Of a stretch of DNA of 64,000 nt, positions 1 through 9,117 are shown one piece after another. This stretch comes from Streptomyces spiroverticillatus (GTDB taxonomy: Bacteria > Actinomycetota > Actinomycetes > Streptomycetales > Streptomycetaceae): positions 451,812-515,811 of the forward strand of contig BMUX01000007.1 in NCBI GenBank assembly GCA_014650415.1, written 5' to 3'. The position numbers were made by a program, and so were the translations under genes. Below the pieces are notes generated by a model. It made no database searches, was not told the origin of the DNA, and saw only the letters and a program-made list of their open reading frames with translations. Position 1 is the first letter of the stretch. The number at the start of each line of letters is the position of its first letter.

Positions 1-1293
1 CTTGCGCTGGGGGGCGCGGGCCTCTTCGGGCGTCATGCCTTCGCTCTTGCCGCCGCGCGGCACGGCGGAGGCGCCGATGCCGTGGGCGATGCCGGGGGCG
101 GGACCGGTGGTGACGATGTCGCGCGGAACGATCAGGACCGCACGGACGCCGCCGTACGCGGACTGCCGCAGCGACACCTGGAGGTTGTACATCTGCGACA
201 GCCGGCCGACCACGGCCATGCCGAGGCGGGGGGTGTCGCCGAGCGCGTTCAGGTCGATGCCGGCCTGGGCCTGGGCGAGCATGTTCTCCGCCCGGGCGCG
301 GGCCTCCTCGCTGAGACTGACGCCGCCGTCCTCGATCTCGATGGCGATACCGGTCTGCACCTCGACCGCGGTGACGTGCACCCGGGTCTGCGGCGGCGAG
401 TAGCGGGTGGCGTTGTCGAGCAGTTCCGCGCAGGCGTGGATGAGCGGCTCGACGGCGGTGCCGATGATGGCGACCTTGGCGATCGAGTGCAGGTCGACGC
501 GCCGGTACTCCAGGATCCGCGACATGGCGCCGCGCAGCACGCTGAACAGCGGTACGGGCCGCGGCCATTGACGCGACGGACGGGCGCCGCCGAGCACCGA
601 GATGGAGTCGGCGAGACGGCCGATCAGCGCGGTGCCGTGGTCGATGCGCAGCAGGTCGTCGAAGACCTCCGGGTTGCGCCCGTGGTCCTCCTCCATCTGC
701 CGCAGCTCGCTCGCCTGCTGGTGGACGATGGCCTGCACCCGGCGGGCGATGTTGACGAACGCGCGCTGCGCGGACTCTCGCCGGGCCTCCTCCAGGTCGA
801 TGATGTCGAGGACCGTACGGAGCAACTCGCGCTGTGCGTACGGCAGATCGCGGTACCGCTCGTCGGCGTCGACGACGTCCCGGATGACCTCCGCGGGCGA
901 CTCGCCCGAGCGCAGCCGCCGGATCGCGGCCGGCATCAGCTCCTTGGCCAGCCGTACCGTCTCGTCGTCGTGGTCGGCCAGCCGACGCTCCAACTGGGCG
1001 ATACGCGCCGCGTGGTCGGCCTGCGCCTGGCGCAACGCCCGGCCGCGCCGCACGATTTCACCCGTGAGAGCGGCGATCACCACCGTCGCCACGGCTCCGG
1101 CCCAGACGACGGGTATCCGGGCCGACTCGCCGACGAAGACCGCCGCGCCCGCGGTGGCCGCGACCGTCAGGACGACGGCCAGGGCGATCGGCCGGACGAA
1201 GGGGGATTCCTGCTGTCGTGCCGCGTGCGCCTGATGTGTCGCCTGTCGTGCCTGATGTGCTGCCTGACGTGGGGGGGATTCAACCCGAACCAT
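1..1293 (-). CDS. Conservon-type sensor histidine kinase/ATP-binding protein (CvnA-like), C-terminus cut by window edge
   Basis: Reading starts at the ATG at 1293 and stays open to base 1 (431 codons), so the C-terminus is missing. After about 35 residues there are two hydrophobic segments (roughly 38-58 and 64-80), then a cytoplasmic helical region rich in charged residues and a HATPase_c domain. The N-box reads ACAELLDNATRYSPP and the G1 box is a degenerate EDGGVS; a second glycine region is LGMAVVGRLSQMYN. There is no obvious phosphorylatable His in a classical H-box, which is usual for the CvnA class. In Streptomyces such proteins head four-gene conservons with a roadblock protein, a DUF742 protein and a small GTPase; those would lie beyond the left edge, so the conservon assignment is inference from the domain type. 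Confidence 0.8.
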   Translation of the reverse strand, partial: MVRVESPPRQAAHQARQATHQAHAARQQESPFVRPIALAVVLTVAATAGAAVFVGESARIPVVWAGAVATVVIAALTGEIVRRGRALRQAQADHAARIAQLERRLADHDDETVRLAKELMPAAIRRLRSGESPAEVIRDVVDADERYRDLPYAQRELLRTVLDIIDLEEARRESAQRAFVNIARRVQAIVHQQASELRQMEEDHGRNPEVFDDLLRIDHGTALIGRLADSISVLGGARPSRQWPRPVPLFSVLRGAMSRILEYRRVDLHSIAKVAIIGTAVEPLIHACAELLDNATRYSPPQTRVHVTAVEVQTGIAIEIEDGGVSLSEEARARAENMLAQAQAGIDLNALGDTPRLGMAVVGRLSQMYNLQVSLRQSAYGGVRAVLIVPRDIVTTGPAPGIAHGIGASAVPRGGKSEGMTPEEARAPQRK

Positions 1294-1624
1294 GGAGAGC
1301 CTCTGGCGGTGATTGGGGGACGTTTTCAAACAAGTGCGACCTAGGGGAACAAGTGGATGAATACACATCAACTCGGCTTGTTGCGCAGCGAGCTTAGCCC
1401 GCTCGCGTGAGGGCGTCGGCCGGTTGTGCCAAGCCCCTGCACCGATCGTCGTCCCAGGCATAGACTCACCGACTTTGTACGTTCGGCGCTCGGTTGTGTG
1501 CGGCCAGTCACCGGATGGAAGGAATGTGCCGGAAGTGCAGGACGGTGACCGGTGGGGCTTGATAACGCGGAACGGCCCGCCCGCCCCACAGGGGCGAACG
1601 GGCCGTGCGTCGGACGGTGGAGCG
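1294..1624. other. Intergenic region between divergently reading-out minus-strand genes
   Basis: This stretch holds no convincing gene. Near its left end is the untranslated leader of the sensor kinase, and near its right end is the hairpin that probably terminates the sugar-hydrolase operon. The middle is relatively AT-richer than the coding DNA around it, consistent with a promoter for the kinase reading leftward, but I cannot assign boxes with confidence. Confidence 0.5.
1572..1606 (-). terminator. Long GC hairpin downstream of the GH63-like gene
   Basis: Perfect 8-bp outer arms (1572-1579 with 1599-1606), a 2x2 internal mismatch, then a perfect 6-bp inner stem (1582-1587 with 1591-1596) and a 3-nt loop. 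It lies 19 bases past the stop codon of the minus-strand hydrolase gene. There is no U-tract, as is common for Streptomyces terminators. Confidence 0.7.
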
Positions 1625-3817
1625 CTAGTCGCGCGTCAACATCGGCAGCAGAAGGGCCGCGGACCAGCTGAAGTTGGTGGAGTTCAGCGGGGTTCCGGTC
1701 GTCGGGTCGTAGTTCTCCATGATGGGCCCGTTGCCCCTCAATCCGCCCGCCTGTGCGAGGAGTTGCCCGGTCAACGCGTCCGCTTCCCGGTCGTACCCGT
1801 ACTTCCGCAGGCCGCCCAGCGCGAAGTACGCCTGGTCCAGCCAGACCGGACCGCGCCAGTACTTCGTCGGCTGGAAGTACGGCGAACTCTTCGCCACCGT
1901 CGGGAACGGCACCTTCGTCGCGAACTCCGCCGGATCGTTCAGCTTCGTCCGCACCGCCTTCGCCTGCTCCTTGGACGCCGTGCCCGTCCACAGCGGCACC
2001 GCGCCCTCGATGCCCCGACCGCGTGCGGTCAGCAACTGCGCACTGCCCAGGGCCTTGTCGTGGAACCAGCCCGTCGCCGGGTCGTACATCCGCTCCCGTA
2101 CGGCCGTGTGCGTGGCCCGTGACTTCTTCTCCCAGGCCCGCGCCTCGCCGGACTTCCCCAGCTCCCGCGCGATCTTCGCCAAGTACCCCTGGTCGGCGGC
2201 GAGATAGGCGTTGAGGTCCACCGACTCCTGGTTGACGGAGTAGCCGACCACCTGCCCGTCGGGCGTCTTGTTCTCGACGATCGCCGAGCCGAGAGAGGCG
2301 TCGAAGCGCGGCGCGTTGTCCATGCCACTCTCCCAGGCCGCCGCCTCCAGCTGGTCCTCCGGCGAGTCGTTGGCCGGGTCCACCGTCGCCCCGTACTCGG
2401 CCAGACCGTTGCGGTCGTGGTCGCGGGTGCGGTACCACCAGTCCTGGTACGCCGTCAGCTTCGGGTACATCTCGCGCAGGAAGCCCCGGTCGCCGGACTT
2501 CGCGTACACCTCCCACACCGACCAGGCGGCCAGCGGGGGCTTGGAGTTGCGCTCGTTCCAGTTGCCGCCGTCGCGCGCCGGGTCGTTGTAGAACACGCAG
2601 TCCGGGATCATGCCCGCGTCCTGCGGGCGCGTCGTGCTGTCGGCGCGTATCTGGTGGTCGAACATCGACCGGATCTGGCTCTGCGCCAGCGACGGCTCGA
2701 AGCGGGCCGTGCCCACCGCCTGCTTCCAGGTGTCCCACGACCACAGACCGCCGGTGAACCACTTGTACGAGATCGACGGCGTGATCCCGTCGTGCTCCAG
2801 CCTCCCCGCCGCGCCGCGCCAGTTCGTCACCAGCGTCTCCAGGGACTTCACCGCGACACGCCGGTCCTCCCGCGGCACCCCGCGCGTCACCGAGTCGACA
2901 TAACGACGCCAGCGTGCGTCCGTGGCGGCCGCCGCCGCTTCGGGCCGGGCGAGCGCGGACCGCACCGCAGGTGCCTCCCGGACCCGCTCGGCCTCGGTGA
3001 AGGTGTACGACTCGGTCCAGTCGAAGGAGTGACTCCGGCCGGGCTTCAAGGTGACGGGCGCGACGGCCTCGGTCGTGTAGGTGTCCCCGTCGACGGTGGT
3101 GCGGACCGGCTCCCGGTGGGTGATCTCGAAGCGCTCGGTGCCGTCGGTCAGGTAGTCCCAGGTCTTGCGCACCTTCGCGAAGTCGACGCCGACGCCTCGC
3201 CCGGTGGCCTTGAGCTGCGGGGCGTCCTTCATCGGCGCGGCCTCGGGGCGCAGCAGCGACCCCGTCCAGCCCGCGCCCAGCGTGCGGGTCTGCCGCCCGG
3301 TGTTGCGGACCTCGGCCCGCACCAGCGCGGTCCGCCGGGAGGAGAAGCGCAGCTCCAGGTCCAGACGCAGGCCGCCCCCGAGGTCGTACGACTGGAGGAG
3401 CCGGCCCGGCTGCGAGGTGAAGCGCGGTGCGCCTCCGGCGGTGAGGTCCAACTGCTTTCCGGACTCGGTGAGTTGGATGCGGCTGAAGGCCTTGCTCAGC
3501 CACCAGGGGTACTCCTGCGCGATGTACAGGGGTCCGGTGAAGCCGCCGTACGCGGCGGTGTCGCCCGTCTTGGGGAGGGCGTACGCGTGCCAGGCGCCCC
3601 GGTCGGCGAAGACGTTCACGGAGTTGTTGCGGCCGTCGGCCTCGTCGGGGTGGGCGGCGGCGGGGGAGCCCGACCGGTCCAGGATGTCGCTGTAGTCGGC
3701 CGGTCTGGTCTTGTCGGCCCTTCCGGGCTGGGCCGAGGAGGCGGGGGTCGCGAAGGCTCCGGCGAGGAGAGTGCCGGAGACGAGGGCGACGGCGAGGGCG
3801 CGCGTGCGTGGGTTCAT
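1625..3817 (-). CDS. Secreted glycoside hydrolase, MGH1/GH63-like (YgjK type)
   Basis: The protein has an Arg-containing N-terminus, a hydrophobic core and an Ala-rich cleavage region, i.e. a Sec-type signal peptide, so it should be exported. The C-terminal two thirds form the (alpha/alpha)6 barrel type: the segment GGLWSWDTWKQ resembles the acid-bearing motif of GH63 alpha-glucosidases such as E. coli YgjK, followed by IPDCVFYND and NWNERNSKPPLAAW, and it ends with NFSWSAALLLP. Length (730 aa) fits the family. I chose the ATG at 3817 because AAAGG lies 5 bases upstream; a GTG at 3823 overlaps the stop of the upstream GH42 gene and is an alternative. It is the last gene of the sugar operon and probably trims an alpha-linked oligosaccharide outside the cell. 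Substrate is unknown. Confidence 0.85.
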   Translation of the reverse strand: MNPRTRALAVALVSGTLLAGAFATPASSAQPGRADKTRPADYSDILDRSGSPAAAHPDEADGRNNSVNVFADRGAWHAYALPKTGDTAAYGGFTGPLYIAQEYPWWLSKAFSRIQLTESGKQLDLTAGGAPRFTSQPGRLLQSYDLGGGLRLDLELRFSSRRTALVRAEVRNTGRQTRTLGAGWTGSLLRPEAAPMKDAPQLKATGRGVGVDFAKVRKTWDYLTDGTERFEITHREPVRTTVDGDTYTTEAVAPVTLKPGRSHSFDWTESYTFTEAERVREAPAVRSALARPEAAAAATDARWRRYVDSVTRGVPREDRRVAVKSLETLVTNWRGAAGRLEHDGITPSISYKWFTGGLWSWDTWKQAVGTARFEPSLAQSQIRSMFDHQIRADSTTRPQDAGMIPDCVFYNDPARDGGNWNERNSKPPLAAWSVWEVYAKSGDRGFLREMYPKLTAYQDWWYRTRDHDRNGLAEYGATVDPANDSPEDQLEAAAWESGMDNAPRFDASLGSAIVENKTPDGQVVGYSVNQESVDLNAYLAADQGYLAKIARELGKSGEARAWEKKSRATHTAVRERMYDPATGWFHDKALGSAQLLTARGRGIEGAVPLWTGTASKEQAKAVRTKLNDPAEFATKVPFPTVAKSSPYFQPTKYWRGPVWLDQAYFALGGLRKYGYDREADALTGQLLAQAGGLRGNGPIMENYDPTTGTPLNSTNFSWSAALLLPMLTRD

Positions 3818-3819
3818 GG

Positions 3820-5820
3820 TCACCTTTCAGAGGGGGCGGTACGGATGACGGCCGCGCCGAGAGGCCCGAGCCGGAGACGGTCGTGCACCTGCTCGCCGCT
3901 CAGCAGGTCGGTGCCGGGCAGAGCCGGCGTGTCGGCCTCGCGGTCGGTGTGGTTGAGGAGGAAGAGGTACGGGCCGCGCCGCACGGCCTCGACCCCTGCG
4001 GGCGGCGCGCCGTCGAGCACCGGCAGCACCTCCGCCTCGGTGAGCGCCCCGTCGAGCACGGGGCCGAGGGCGTCGGCGTCGAGATGGCAGCTCAGGTAGC
4101 GGGCGCTGCCCCGGCCCCAGACGTTCCGGGTGACGGCGGGCTGTCCGGCGAGCGATCCGGAAGCGTACGACAGCAGGGTCTCGGCCCCTTCGGCGACCAG
4201 CCACTCGCTCCAGACGCTCGCTTCCGGAGCGTCCGCACCCGCACCGACCCGCACCGTCTCCCCGTCCGGGATCGGCCAGAACTCGTCGACGACCACCCCG
4301 AGCACCTGCCGCAGCGGCCCCGGAGCACCCCCGGTGTGCAGATGGTCGTGCTCGTCCACGACCCCGCTGAACGGCCCGCACACCAGATGCCCGCCCCCGT
4401 GCACGTACGCCGCGATCCGCCCGGCGTGCTCGGCCCGCAGCAGATACAGGTTCGGGGCCAGGACCAGCCGGTACGGGGTCAGGTCCGCGTGCGGCGGTAC
4501 GAAGTCCACGGCCACCCCGCGCGCGTGCAGCGCCTCGTACCAGGGGCGCAGCAGCTCCCGCCAGCGCATCCGCTCCGAGGGGTGGTCGGTGCCCTCCAGC
4601 GCCCACCACGAGTCCCAGTCCAGGACGATCGCGGCCTGCGCGGTGATCCGGGAGCCCGCCACCTCGGCGAGCCGCTTCAGCTCCGCGCCGAAGCGCACCG
4701 TCTCCTGCCAGCCGCGCGAGGCGGTGCCCCGGTGGGGCAGGAGCGCGCTGTGGAACTTCTCCGCACCCGCCCGCGACTGCCGCCACTGGAAGTACATGAT
4801 CCCGTCCGCACCCCGGGAGAGCGCCTGGAGCGACCAAAGGCGTTGCAGGCCAGGAGGTTTGGGGACATTGACGGGCCGCCAGCTCACCGCCGAGGGGGCC
4901 TGTTCGAGCAGCAGCCAGGGCTTGCCGCCCTTGAGGGAGCGCATCAGGTCGTAGTTCAGGGCAGCGCCGACGTACGAGGCCGGATCGGCCGGGTCGGGGT
5001 AGGCGTCGTCCGAGACGATCTCCTCGTGCCGGGCCCACTCCCAGTAGTCCAGCGCCTTGAACATCGACATGAAGTTGGTGGTGACCGGGACGCCGGGGGA
5101 GTGCTCGCGGAGGATCTCCCGCTCCATGCGGTGCAGGCGCAGCAGGGCGTACGAGCAGAACCTGCGCCAGTCCAGGAGCTGGGTGGGGTTCACCGGCCCC
5201 GGGGCGGTGCGGGGCGGTTCGATCTGTTTGAAGGACCCGTAGTGCTGGGACCAGAAGGCCGTTCCCCAGGCGTGGTTGAGCGCCTCGACGGTGGTGTAGC
5301 GGCGCTTGAGCCACTCACGGAAGCGCGCGGCGGAGGCCGGGCAGAAGCACTCGGTGACGTGGTCGCCGTACTCGTTGTGGATGTGCCACAGGGCGAGCGC
5401 CGGGTGCTGCGCGTACCGCTTGGCCAGCTTGCGGACCAGCTTCCCCGCCGCCTTGCAGTACTCGGAGGAGGACGGGCAGTAGTGCTGGCGGGAGCCGAAT
5501 TCGAGCCGTACGCCGTCGGCCGTGACCGGCAGCACGTCCTCGTCCAGGCGCACCAGCCAGGCCGGCGGGGACGCCGTTCCCGTCGCCAGGTCCACGGCGA
5601 TGCCGTGCGCGGCGAACAGGTCCATCAGCCGGTCGAGCCAGTCGAACTCCCAGCAGAGATAGTCGGGTTGGATCTTCGCCCAGGAGAAGACGCCGATCGT
5701 CACCATGGTGACGCCGGCCTCCTGCATCAGCTTGACGTCCTCGGCCCAGGTCTCCTCCGGCCACTGCTCGGGGTTGTAGTCGCCGCCGTACTGGATGCCT
5801 GCGGGAAAGTGGTGGCTCAC
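3820..5820 (-). CDS. GH42 beta-galactosidase
   Basis: The 666-aa product matches GH42 enzymes throughout: the N-terminus GIQYGGDYNPEQWP is a family hallmark, the acid/base glutamate is E150 in WHIHNEYGDH, and the nucleophile is E306 in WLLLEQAPS. A trimerisation-like domain follows from about residue 380. There is no signal peptide, so it acts in the cytoplasm on imported beta-galactosides. The GTG start at 5820 overlaps the TGA stop of the upstream permease by four bases, showing translational coupling within the ABC transporter operon. The stop lies 2 bases before the ATG of the secreted GH63-like gene. A chromosomal operon that combines a beta-galactosidase with an alpha-glucosidase-like enzyme suggests a mixed-linkage oligosaccharide. 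Confidence 0.93.
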   Translation of the reverse strand: MSHHFPAGIQYGGDYNPEQWPEETWAEDVKLMQEAGVTMVTIGVFSWAKIQPDYLCWEFDWLDRLMDLFAAHGIAVDLATGTASPPAWLVRLDEDVLPVTADGVRLEFGSRQHYCPSSSEYCKAAGKLVRKLAKRYAQHPALALWHIHNEYGDHVTECFCPASAARFREWLKRRYTTVEALNHAWGTAFWSQHYGSFKQIEPPRTAPGPVNPTQLLDWRRFCSYALLRLHRMEREILREHSPGVPVTTNFMSMFKALDYWEWARHEEIVSDDAYPDPADPASYVGAALNYDLMRSLKGGKPWLLLEQAPSAVSWRPVNVPKPPGLQRLWSLQALSRGADGIMYFQWRQSRAGAEKFHSALLPHRGTASRGWQETVRFGAELKRLAEVAGSRITAQAAIVLDWDSWWALEGTDHPSERMRWRELLRPWYEALHARGVAVDFVPPHADLTPYRLVLAPNLYLLRAEHAGRIAAYVHGGGHLVCGPFSGVVDEHDHLHTGGAPGPLRQVLGVVVDEFWPIPDGETVRVGAGADAPEASVWSEWLVAEGAETLLSYASGSLAGQPAVTRNVWGRGSARYLSCHLDADALGPVLDGALTEAEVLPVLDGAPPAGVEAVRRGPYLFLLNHTDREADTPALPGTDLLSGEQVHDRLRLGPLGAAVIRTAPSER

Positions 5821-6689
5821 TGCTTCACCGCCCCGCCGAGCAGGCCGGAGACGAACTGCCGCTGGAAGCACAGGAAGAGCAGCATCAGCGGCAGCGTCGC
5901 GAGCAGTGAGCCGAGCATCAGCCCGGAATGGTCGACGCGGGAGAGCCCGGTCAGGGTGTTGAGTGCCACGGGCACGGTGTAGGTGTCCTCCGAGTTCAGC
6001 ATGAGCAGCGGCCAGATGAAGCTGTTCCACGCGCTCATGAAGGTGAAGATGACGAGTGCGCCCAACTGCGGTCGCACACACGGCAGTACGACCGTGTAGA
6101 AGGTGCGCAGCTCACTGGAGCCGTCGATCCGCGCCGACTCCAGCAGCTCGTCGGGGAAGTCCAGGAAGCCTTGCCGCATCAGCAGAATTCCGAAGGAACT
6201 CGCGAGGAACGGCAGGATCACCGCCTGGTACGAATTCACCCAGCCCAGGCTCGCCATCATCTGGAACAGCGGTACGAGCAGCACCTGGAAGGGGATCATC
6301 ATCGTCGCCAGGATCACCCCGAGCAGCAGTCCGCGCCCCCGGAACCGGAACTTCGCGAGCCCGTACCCGCACATCGCCGAGATCAGCGCGCTCAGCGCCG
6401 TGTGCACCAGGGCGATGCCGATGCTGTTGAGCATGACCCGGCTGAACCCGATCGTCTCCTCCAACCGGGACAGATTGTCCAGGAGTTGACCGCCGGGCAG
6501 GAACGGGGGAGGGGAGGTGAACAGGTCCCGGGTGGAATGCGTGGACGCGATCGCCATCCACACGAACGGCACCAGACTGATCACCGCGCCGAGGACCAGG
6601 ACCAGCCCGACGGCCAGCCCCGCGAGCCGCCGCGCAGGATTCTTCCGTACGGCAGGTTCGTTACGTACATCCGCTTGAGCCGTGCTCAT
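5817..6689 (-). CDS. Carbohydrate ABC transporter permease (MalG type)
   Basis: This 290-aa protein has an N-terminal membrane segment at about 25-45 and five further transmembrane helices. The EAA loop, which docks the ATPase, reads ELLESARIDGSSELRTFYTVVLP. The length and the short cytoplasmic N-terminus are typical of the MalG half of CUT1 sugar importers. ATG at 6689 overlaps the stop of the upstream permease (ATGA), and its own stop overlaps the GH42 start. No ATPase gene is present in the operon; Streptomyces CUT1 importers normally share the MsiK ATPase encoded elsewhere. Confidence 0.93.
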   Translation of the reverse strand: MSTAQADVRNEPAVRKNPARRLAGLAVGLVLVLGAVISLVPFVWMAIASTHSTRDLFTSPPPFLPGGQLLDNLSRLEETIGFSRVMLNSIGIALVHTALSALISAMCGYGLAKFRFRGRGLLLGVILATMMIPFQVLLVPLFQMMASLGWVNSYQAVILPFLASSFGILLMRQGFLDFPDELLESARIDGSSELRTFYTVVLPCVRPQLGALVIFTFMSAWNSFIWPLLMLNSEDTYTVPVALNTLTGLSRVDHSGLMLGSLLATLPLMLLFLCFQRQFVSGLLGGAVKQ

Positions 6690-7618
6690 CGGCGCTTCTC
6701 CCGTCCGAACAGGAAGAACTGGGCGAGGGACAGCACCGCGATCAGCGCCACGACCACCCACGCGATGGCCGCCGCGTAACCGAAGTCGAGCTGCTCGAAG
6801 CCGGTCTTGTAGAGGTAGACCACGGGGGAGAGGGTCGCGTTGTCGGGGCCGCCCCGGGTCAACACGTAGTTCTCGTCGAAGAGTTGGAGGGTGCCGATGG
6901 TGGAGGTCACCGCGCAGAACAGGATCACCGGACGCAGCTGCGGGACGATGATCCTGCGGTACGTCGCGAAGGTGCCCGCCCCGTCCAGGGCGGCCGCCTC
7001 GTACTGTTCCTTGCCGATGGCCTGGAGCCCGGCCAGCAGGATCACCGCGTTGTACCCGGCCCATCGCCAGGTCAGCGAGGCGATCAGGGAGATGCGGGCC
7101 CACGTCGGGTCGTTGAGCCAGTCGACGGGGCCTGCGCCGAACAGCGACAGGAACTGGTTCACCAGCCCGCCGTCCGTCTTCAGCAGCACCTGGAAGACGA
7201 CCGCGTACGCGACCAGCGTGGTTACGGCGGGCAGGAAGTAGATCGCCCGCCAGGTGCCCCGGAACCGCAGCCACGACTGGTTGAGCAGCCCCGCAAGCAG
7301 CAGCGCGAGCCCCACCATCAGAGGCACCTGTATGACGAGGATCAGCCCCACGTTGAACAGGGACTCCAGGAACGCCGGGTCCGACGCCATCCGCCGGTAC
7401 TGGTCGAAGCCCACCCACACCGACGCCCCGTCGCGCTCGGCGGTGAAGCTCTGGAAGAGGCTCGCGCCCAGCGGGTACGCGAAGAAGACGACGAACAGCA
7501 CGGCGGCGGGCCCCGCGAACACCCAGGGGATCACCCGGAACCGCTGCCGCCGCTTCACGGGCGGGGGCGGCGGGGCGACGACCGGGGCGGGCGGGAGCGT
7601 ACTCGTGGGTGCGGCCAT
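6686..7618 (-). CDS. Carbohydrate ABC transporter permease (MalF type)
   Basis: The 310-aa protein has a Pro-rich cytoplasmic N-terminus (about residues 1-25), then six transmembrane segments. The EAA motif is EQYEAAALDGAGTFATYRRI followed by IVPQLRP, correct for CUT1 permeases. It pairs with the MalG-type protein encoded immediately downstream (four-base overlap) to form the channel of the importer. It starts 7 bases after the substrate-binding lipoprotein gene ends, within one operon. Confidence 0.92.
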   Translation of the reverse strand: MAAPTSTLPPAPVVAPPPPPVKRRQRFRVIPWVFAGPAAVLFVVFFAYPLGASLFQSFTAERDGASVWVGFDQYRRMASDPAFLESLFNVGLILVIQVPLMVGLALLLAGLLNQSWLRFRGTWRAIYFLPAVTTLVAYAVVFQVLLKTDGGLVNQFLSLFGAGPVDWLNDPTWARISLIASLTWRWAGYNAVILLAGLQAIGKEQYEAAALDGAGTFATYRRIIVPQLRPVILFCAVTSTIGTLQLFDENYVLTRGGPDNATLSPVVYLYKTGFEQLDFGYAAAIAWVVVALIAVLSLAQFFLFGREKRR

Positions 7619-7625
7619 GGTGCGC

Positions 7626-8963
7626 TCAGCCCGCGATCCGCTGCCGGCCGGTGGCCGAGGCGATCTGCGCGGCGGCGGAGCCCAGCGCCTCCTTGGGGTC
7701 CTTGCCCCGGGTCAGGATGCCGGAGATCGCCGTGTACATGATCTCGGTGGCCTTCGCGCCGTCCTTCGTGTACTCCACCGGCGGCGTCGACGGCGCGAGA
7801 TCGGCGAACACCTTGAGGGCGGCCTGCCCGCCGAAGAACTCCTGCGGACTGCTCATGTACGGGTCGGCCAACGCCGGTAGATAGGCCGGGAAGAGGCCCT
7901 CCTGCTTCAGCATCGACACCTGGTTCGGCACGCTCGCCAGAAGGAACTCGACGAAGGCCCAGGCGAGTTCGGGGCTCTTGCTCTGGCCGGGCACGGCGAG
8001 GACGGAACCGCCCCGGTTCGAGGTGCGCACCCCTCCGGAGGTGAAGGCGGGCATCGGCATCACGCCGAACTTCCCCTTCAGCTCGGGCATTTCGGCGGTC
8101 AGCGTGCCCATCCACCAGGCCGCCGTCGACTCGGTGGCCGCCTTGCCCTCCTTCGTGCCGGTGACCAGGCCGTCCCAGCCCTTCTGGTAGTCCACGAGGC
8201 CCTTGTCGGCGAGCGTCTTGAGCAGCGTCGCCGCCTTCACGCCCTCCGGGCTGTCGACGGCGACCTTGCCGTCGGCGTAGAAGTGCTGGCCCTGCTGCTG
8301 GAGCAGCATCGCGAAGGTGGAGTCCTCGACCGAGTCCAGGATCAGCATCTTGCGGCCCGTGCGCTTCTTGAGCTGCTCCCCGGCCTTCACATAGTCGTCC
8401 CAGGTCAGGATCGACTCGGCCTTGATCCCGGCCGCCCGGAAGTAGTCGCGCCGGTAGAACATCCCGCACGGGCCGATGTCCCACGGCAGGGCGACGGTCT
8501 TGCCCTGCGGGTTCACCACCGTCTTCCAGGACGCCTTGTCGAAGTCCTTCTCCAGCGGCCCGGCCAGCTTGCTCAGGTCGTAGAAGCCCTGGGGGAAGTT
8601 CCCCATGTACGTCACCATGCGCGGGCCCTCGACGGTCAGCACGTCCGGCAGTCCCGAGCCGCTCTTCAGGCCCACGGTGATCTTGTCGTAGGCGCTGTCG
8701 TAGCCGATGTCGCGGACCGTGACGGTGGTTCCGGGGTGCTTGGACTGGAAGTCCTTCGCCAGCCGCTGCATCGCCTTGGCCGCGACGTCCCAGGACCACA
8801 CGGTGATCGTGCCCTTGAGCTGCTTGTCGTCGGCCTTCTTCACCTCCGGGGCAGGACCGCCCTTGCTGCCCGTGCCCCCGGTGGCGCAGCCGGAGAGCGC
8901 GGCCGTGACCCCCGCCGCGAGCCCGGTGGCCAGAACTGCACGTCGTCCCGGTCGAGTTGACAC
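7626..8963 (-). CDS. Sugar-binding lipoprotein of the ABC importer
   Basis: The 445-aa protein begins with an arginine-rich stretch and a hydrophobic core ending in the lipobox LSGC (Cys26), so it should be a membrane-anchored extracellular solute-binding protein. The body matches bacterial extracellular solute-binding family 1, with TITVWSWD near the N-terminus and WDIGPCGMFYRRDYF in the middle. It uses a GTG start. It is the first gene of the five-gene operon (binding protein, two permeases, GH42, GH63-like), and the ligand is probably an oligosaccharide that the two hydrolases process. No regulator gene is attached; a palindrome at 8994-9003 just upstream is a candidate operator. Confidence 0.93.
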   Translation of the reverse strand: MSTRPGRRAVLATGLAAGVTAALSGCATGGTGSKGGPAPEVKKADDKQLKGTITVWSWDVAAKAMQRLAKDFQSKHPGTTVTVRDIGYDSAYDKITVGLKSGSGLPDVLTVEGPRMVTYMGNFPQGFYDLSKLAGPLEKDFDKASWKTVVNPQGKTVALPWDIGPCGMFYRRDYFRAAGIKAESILTWDDYVKAGEQLKKRTGRKMLILDSVEDSTFAMLLQQQGQHFYADGKVAVDSPEGVKAATLLKTLADKGLVDYQKGWDGLVTGTKEGKAATESTAAWWMGTLTAEMPELKGKFGVMPMPAFTSGGVRTSNRGGSVLAVPGQSKSPELAWAFVEFLLASVPNQVSMLKQEGLFPAYLPALADPYMSSPQEFFGGQAALKVFADLAPSTPPVEYTKDGAKATEIMYTAISGILTRGKDPKEALGSAAAQIASATGRQRIAG

Positions 8964-8993
8964 CCTTGTCTCCTGCCGTCGGAATGCCTAATG

Positions 8994-9003
8994 CTGTATA
9001 CAG
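8994..9003. promoter_or_regulatory. Palindrome CTGTATACAG, candidate GntR/FCD operator between divergent operons
   Basis: A perfect 10-bp palindrome with a GTATAC core lies 31 bases from the sugar-binding-protein start and 115 bases before the P-subunit-like gene at 9118. FCD-subfamily GntR repressors commonly bind sites with a central GTnnAC/GTATAC core. A gene for such a regulator closes the rightward operon (14272-14913), which makes it the likeliest binder. Assignment is inference. Confidence 0.5.
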
Positions 9004-9012
9004 AACACTGAA

Positions 9013-9030
9013 TGACGCCTTGCTGCGTCA
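9013..9030. promoter_or_regulatory. Inverted repeat TGACGC-N6-GCGTCA
   Basis: Two perfect 6-bp arms with a 6-nt spacer lie 83 bases before the first gene of the rightward operon, next to the CTGTATACAG palindrome. It could be a second operator or a hairpin in the leader; nothing in the sequence decides between them. Confidence 0.35.
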
Positions 9031-9117
9031 AGAGGTCGTACGTCAACTGCCCCTTAAATCGTCGGAGTCGGGTCCATCCGCCCGGCTCCGGGAGCTCTTC
9101 GCCAGCGGAGGCGCGGC

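Noticed and set aside
1368..3503. Long minus-strand reading frame (about 711 codons) overlapping the GH63-like gene
   Set aside because: It is a shadow in another frame: composition is Arg/Gly/Ala-rich with no family motifs, while the overlapping frame has a signal peptide and GH63 signatures.
9003..9117. Possible glycine riboswitch upstream of the P-subunit homologues
   Set aside because: I looked for the paired aptamer cores typical of glycine riboswitches and the leader is too short (about 115 bases) and lacks them.
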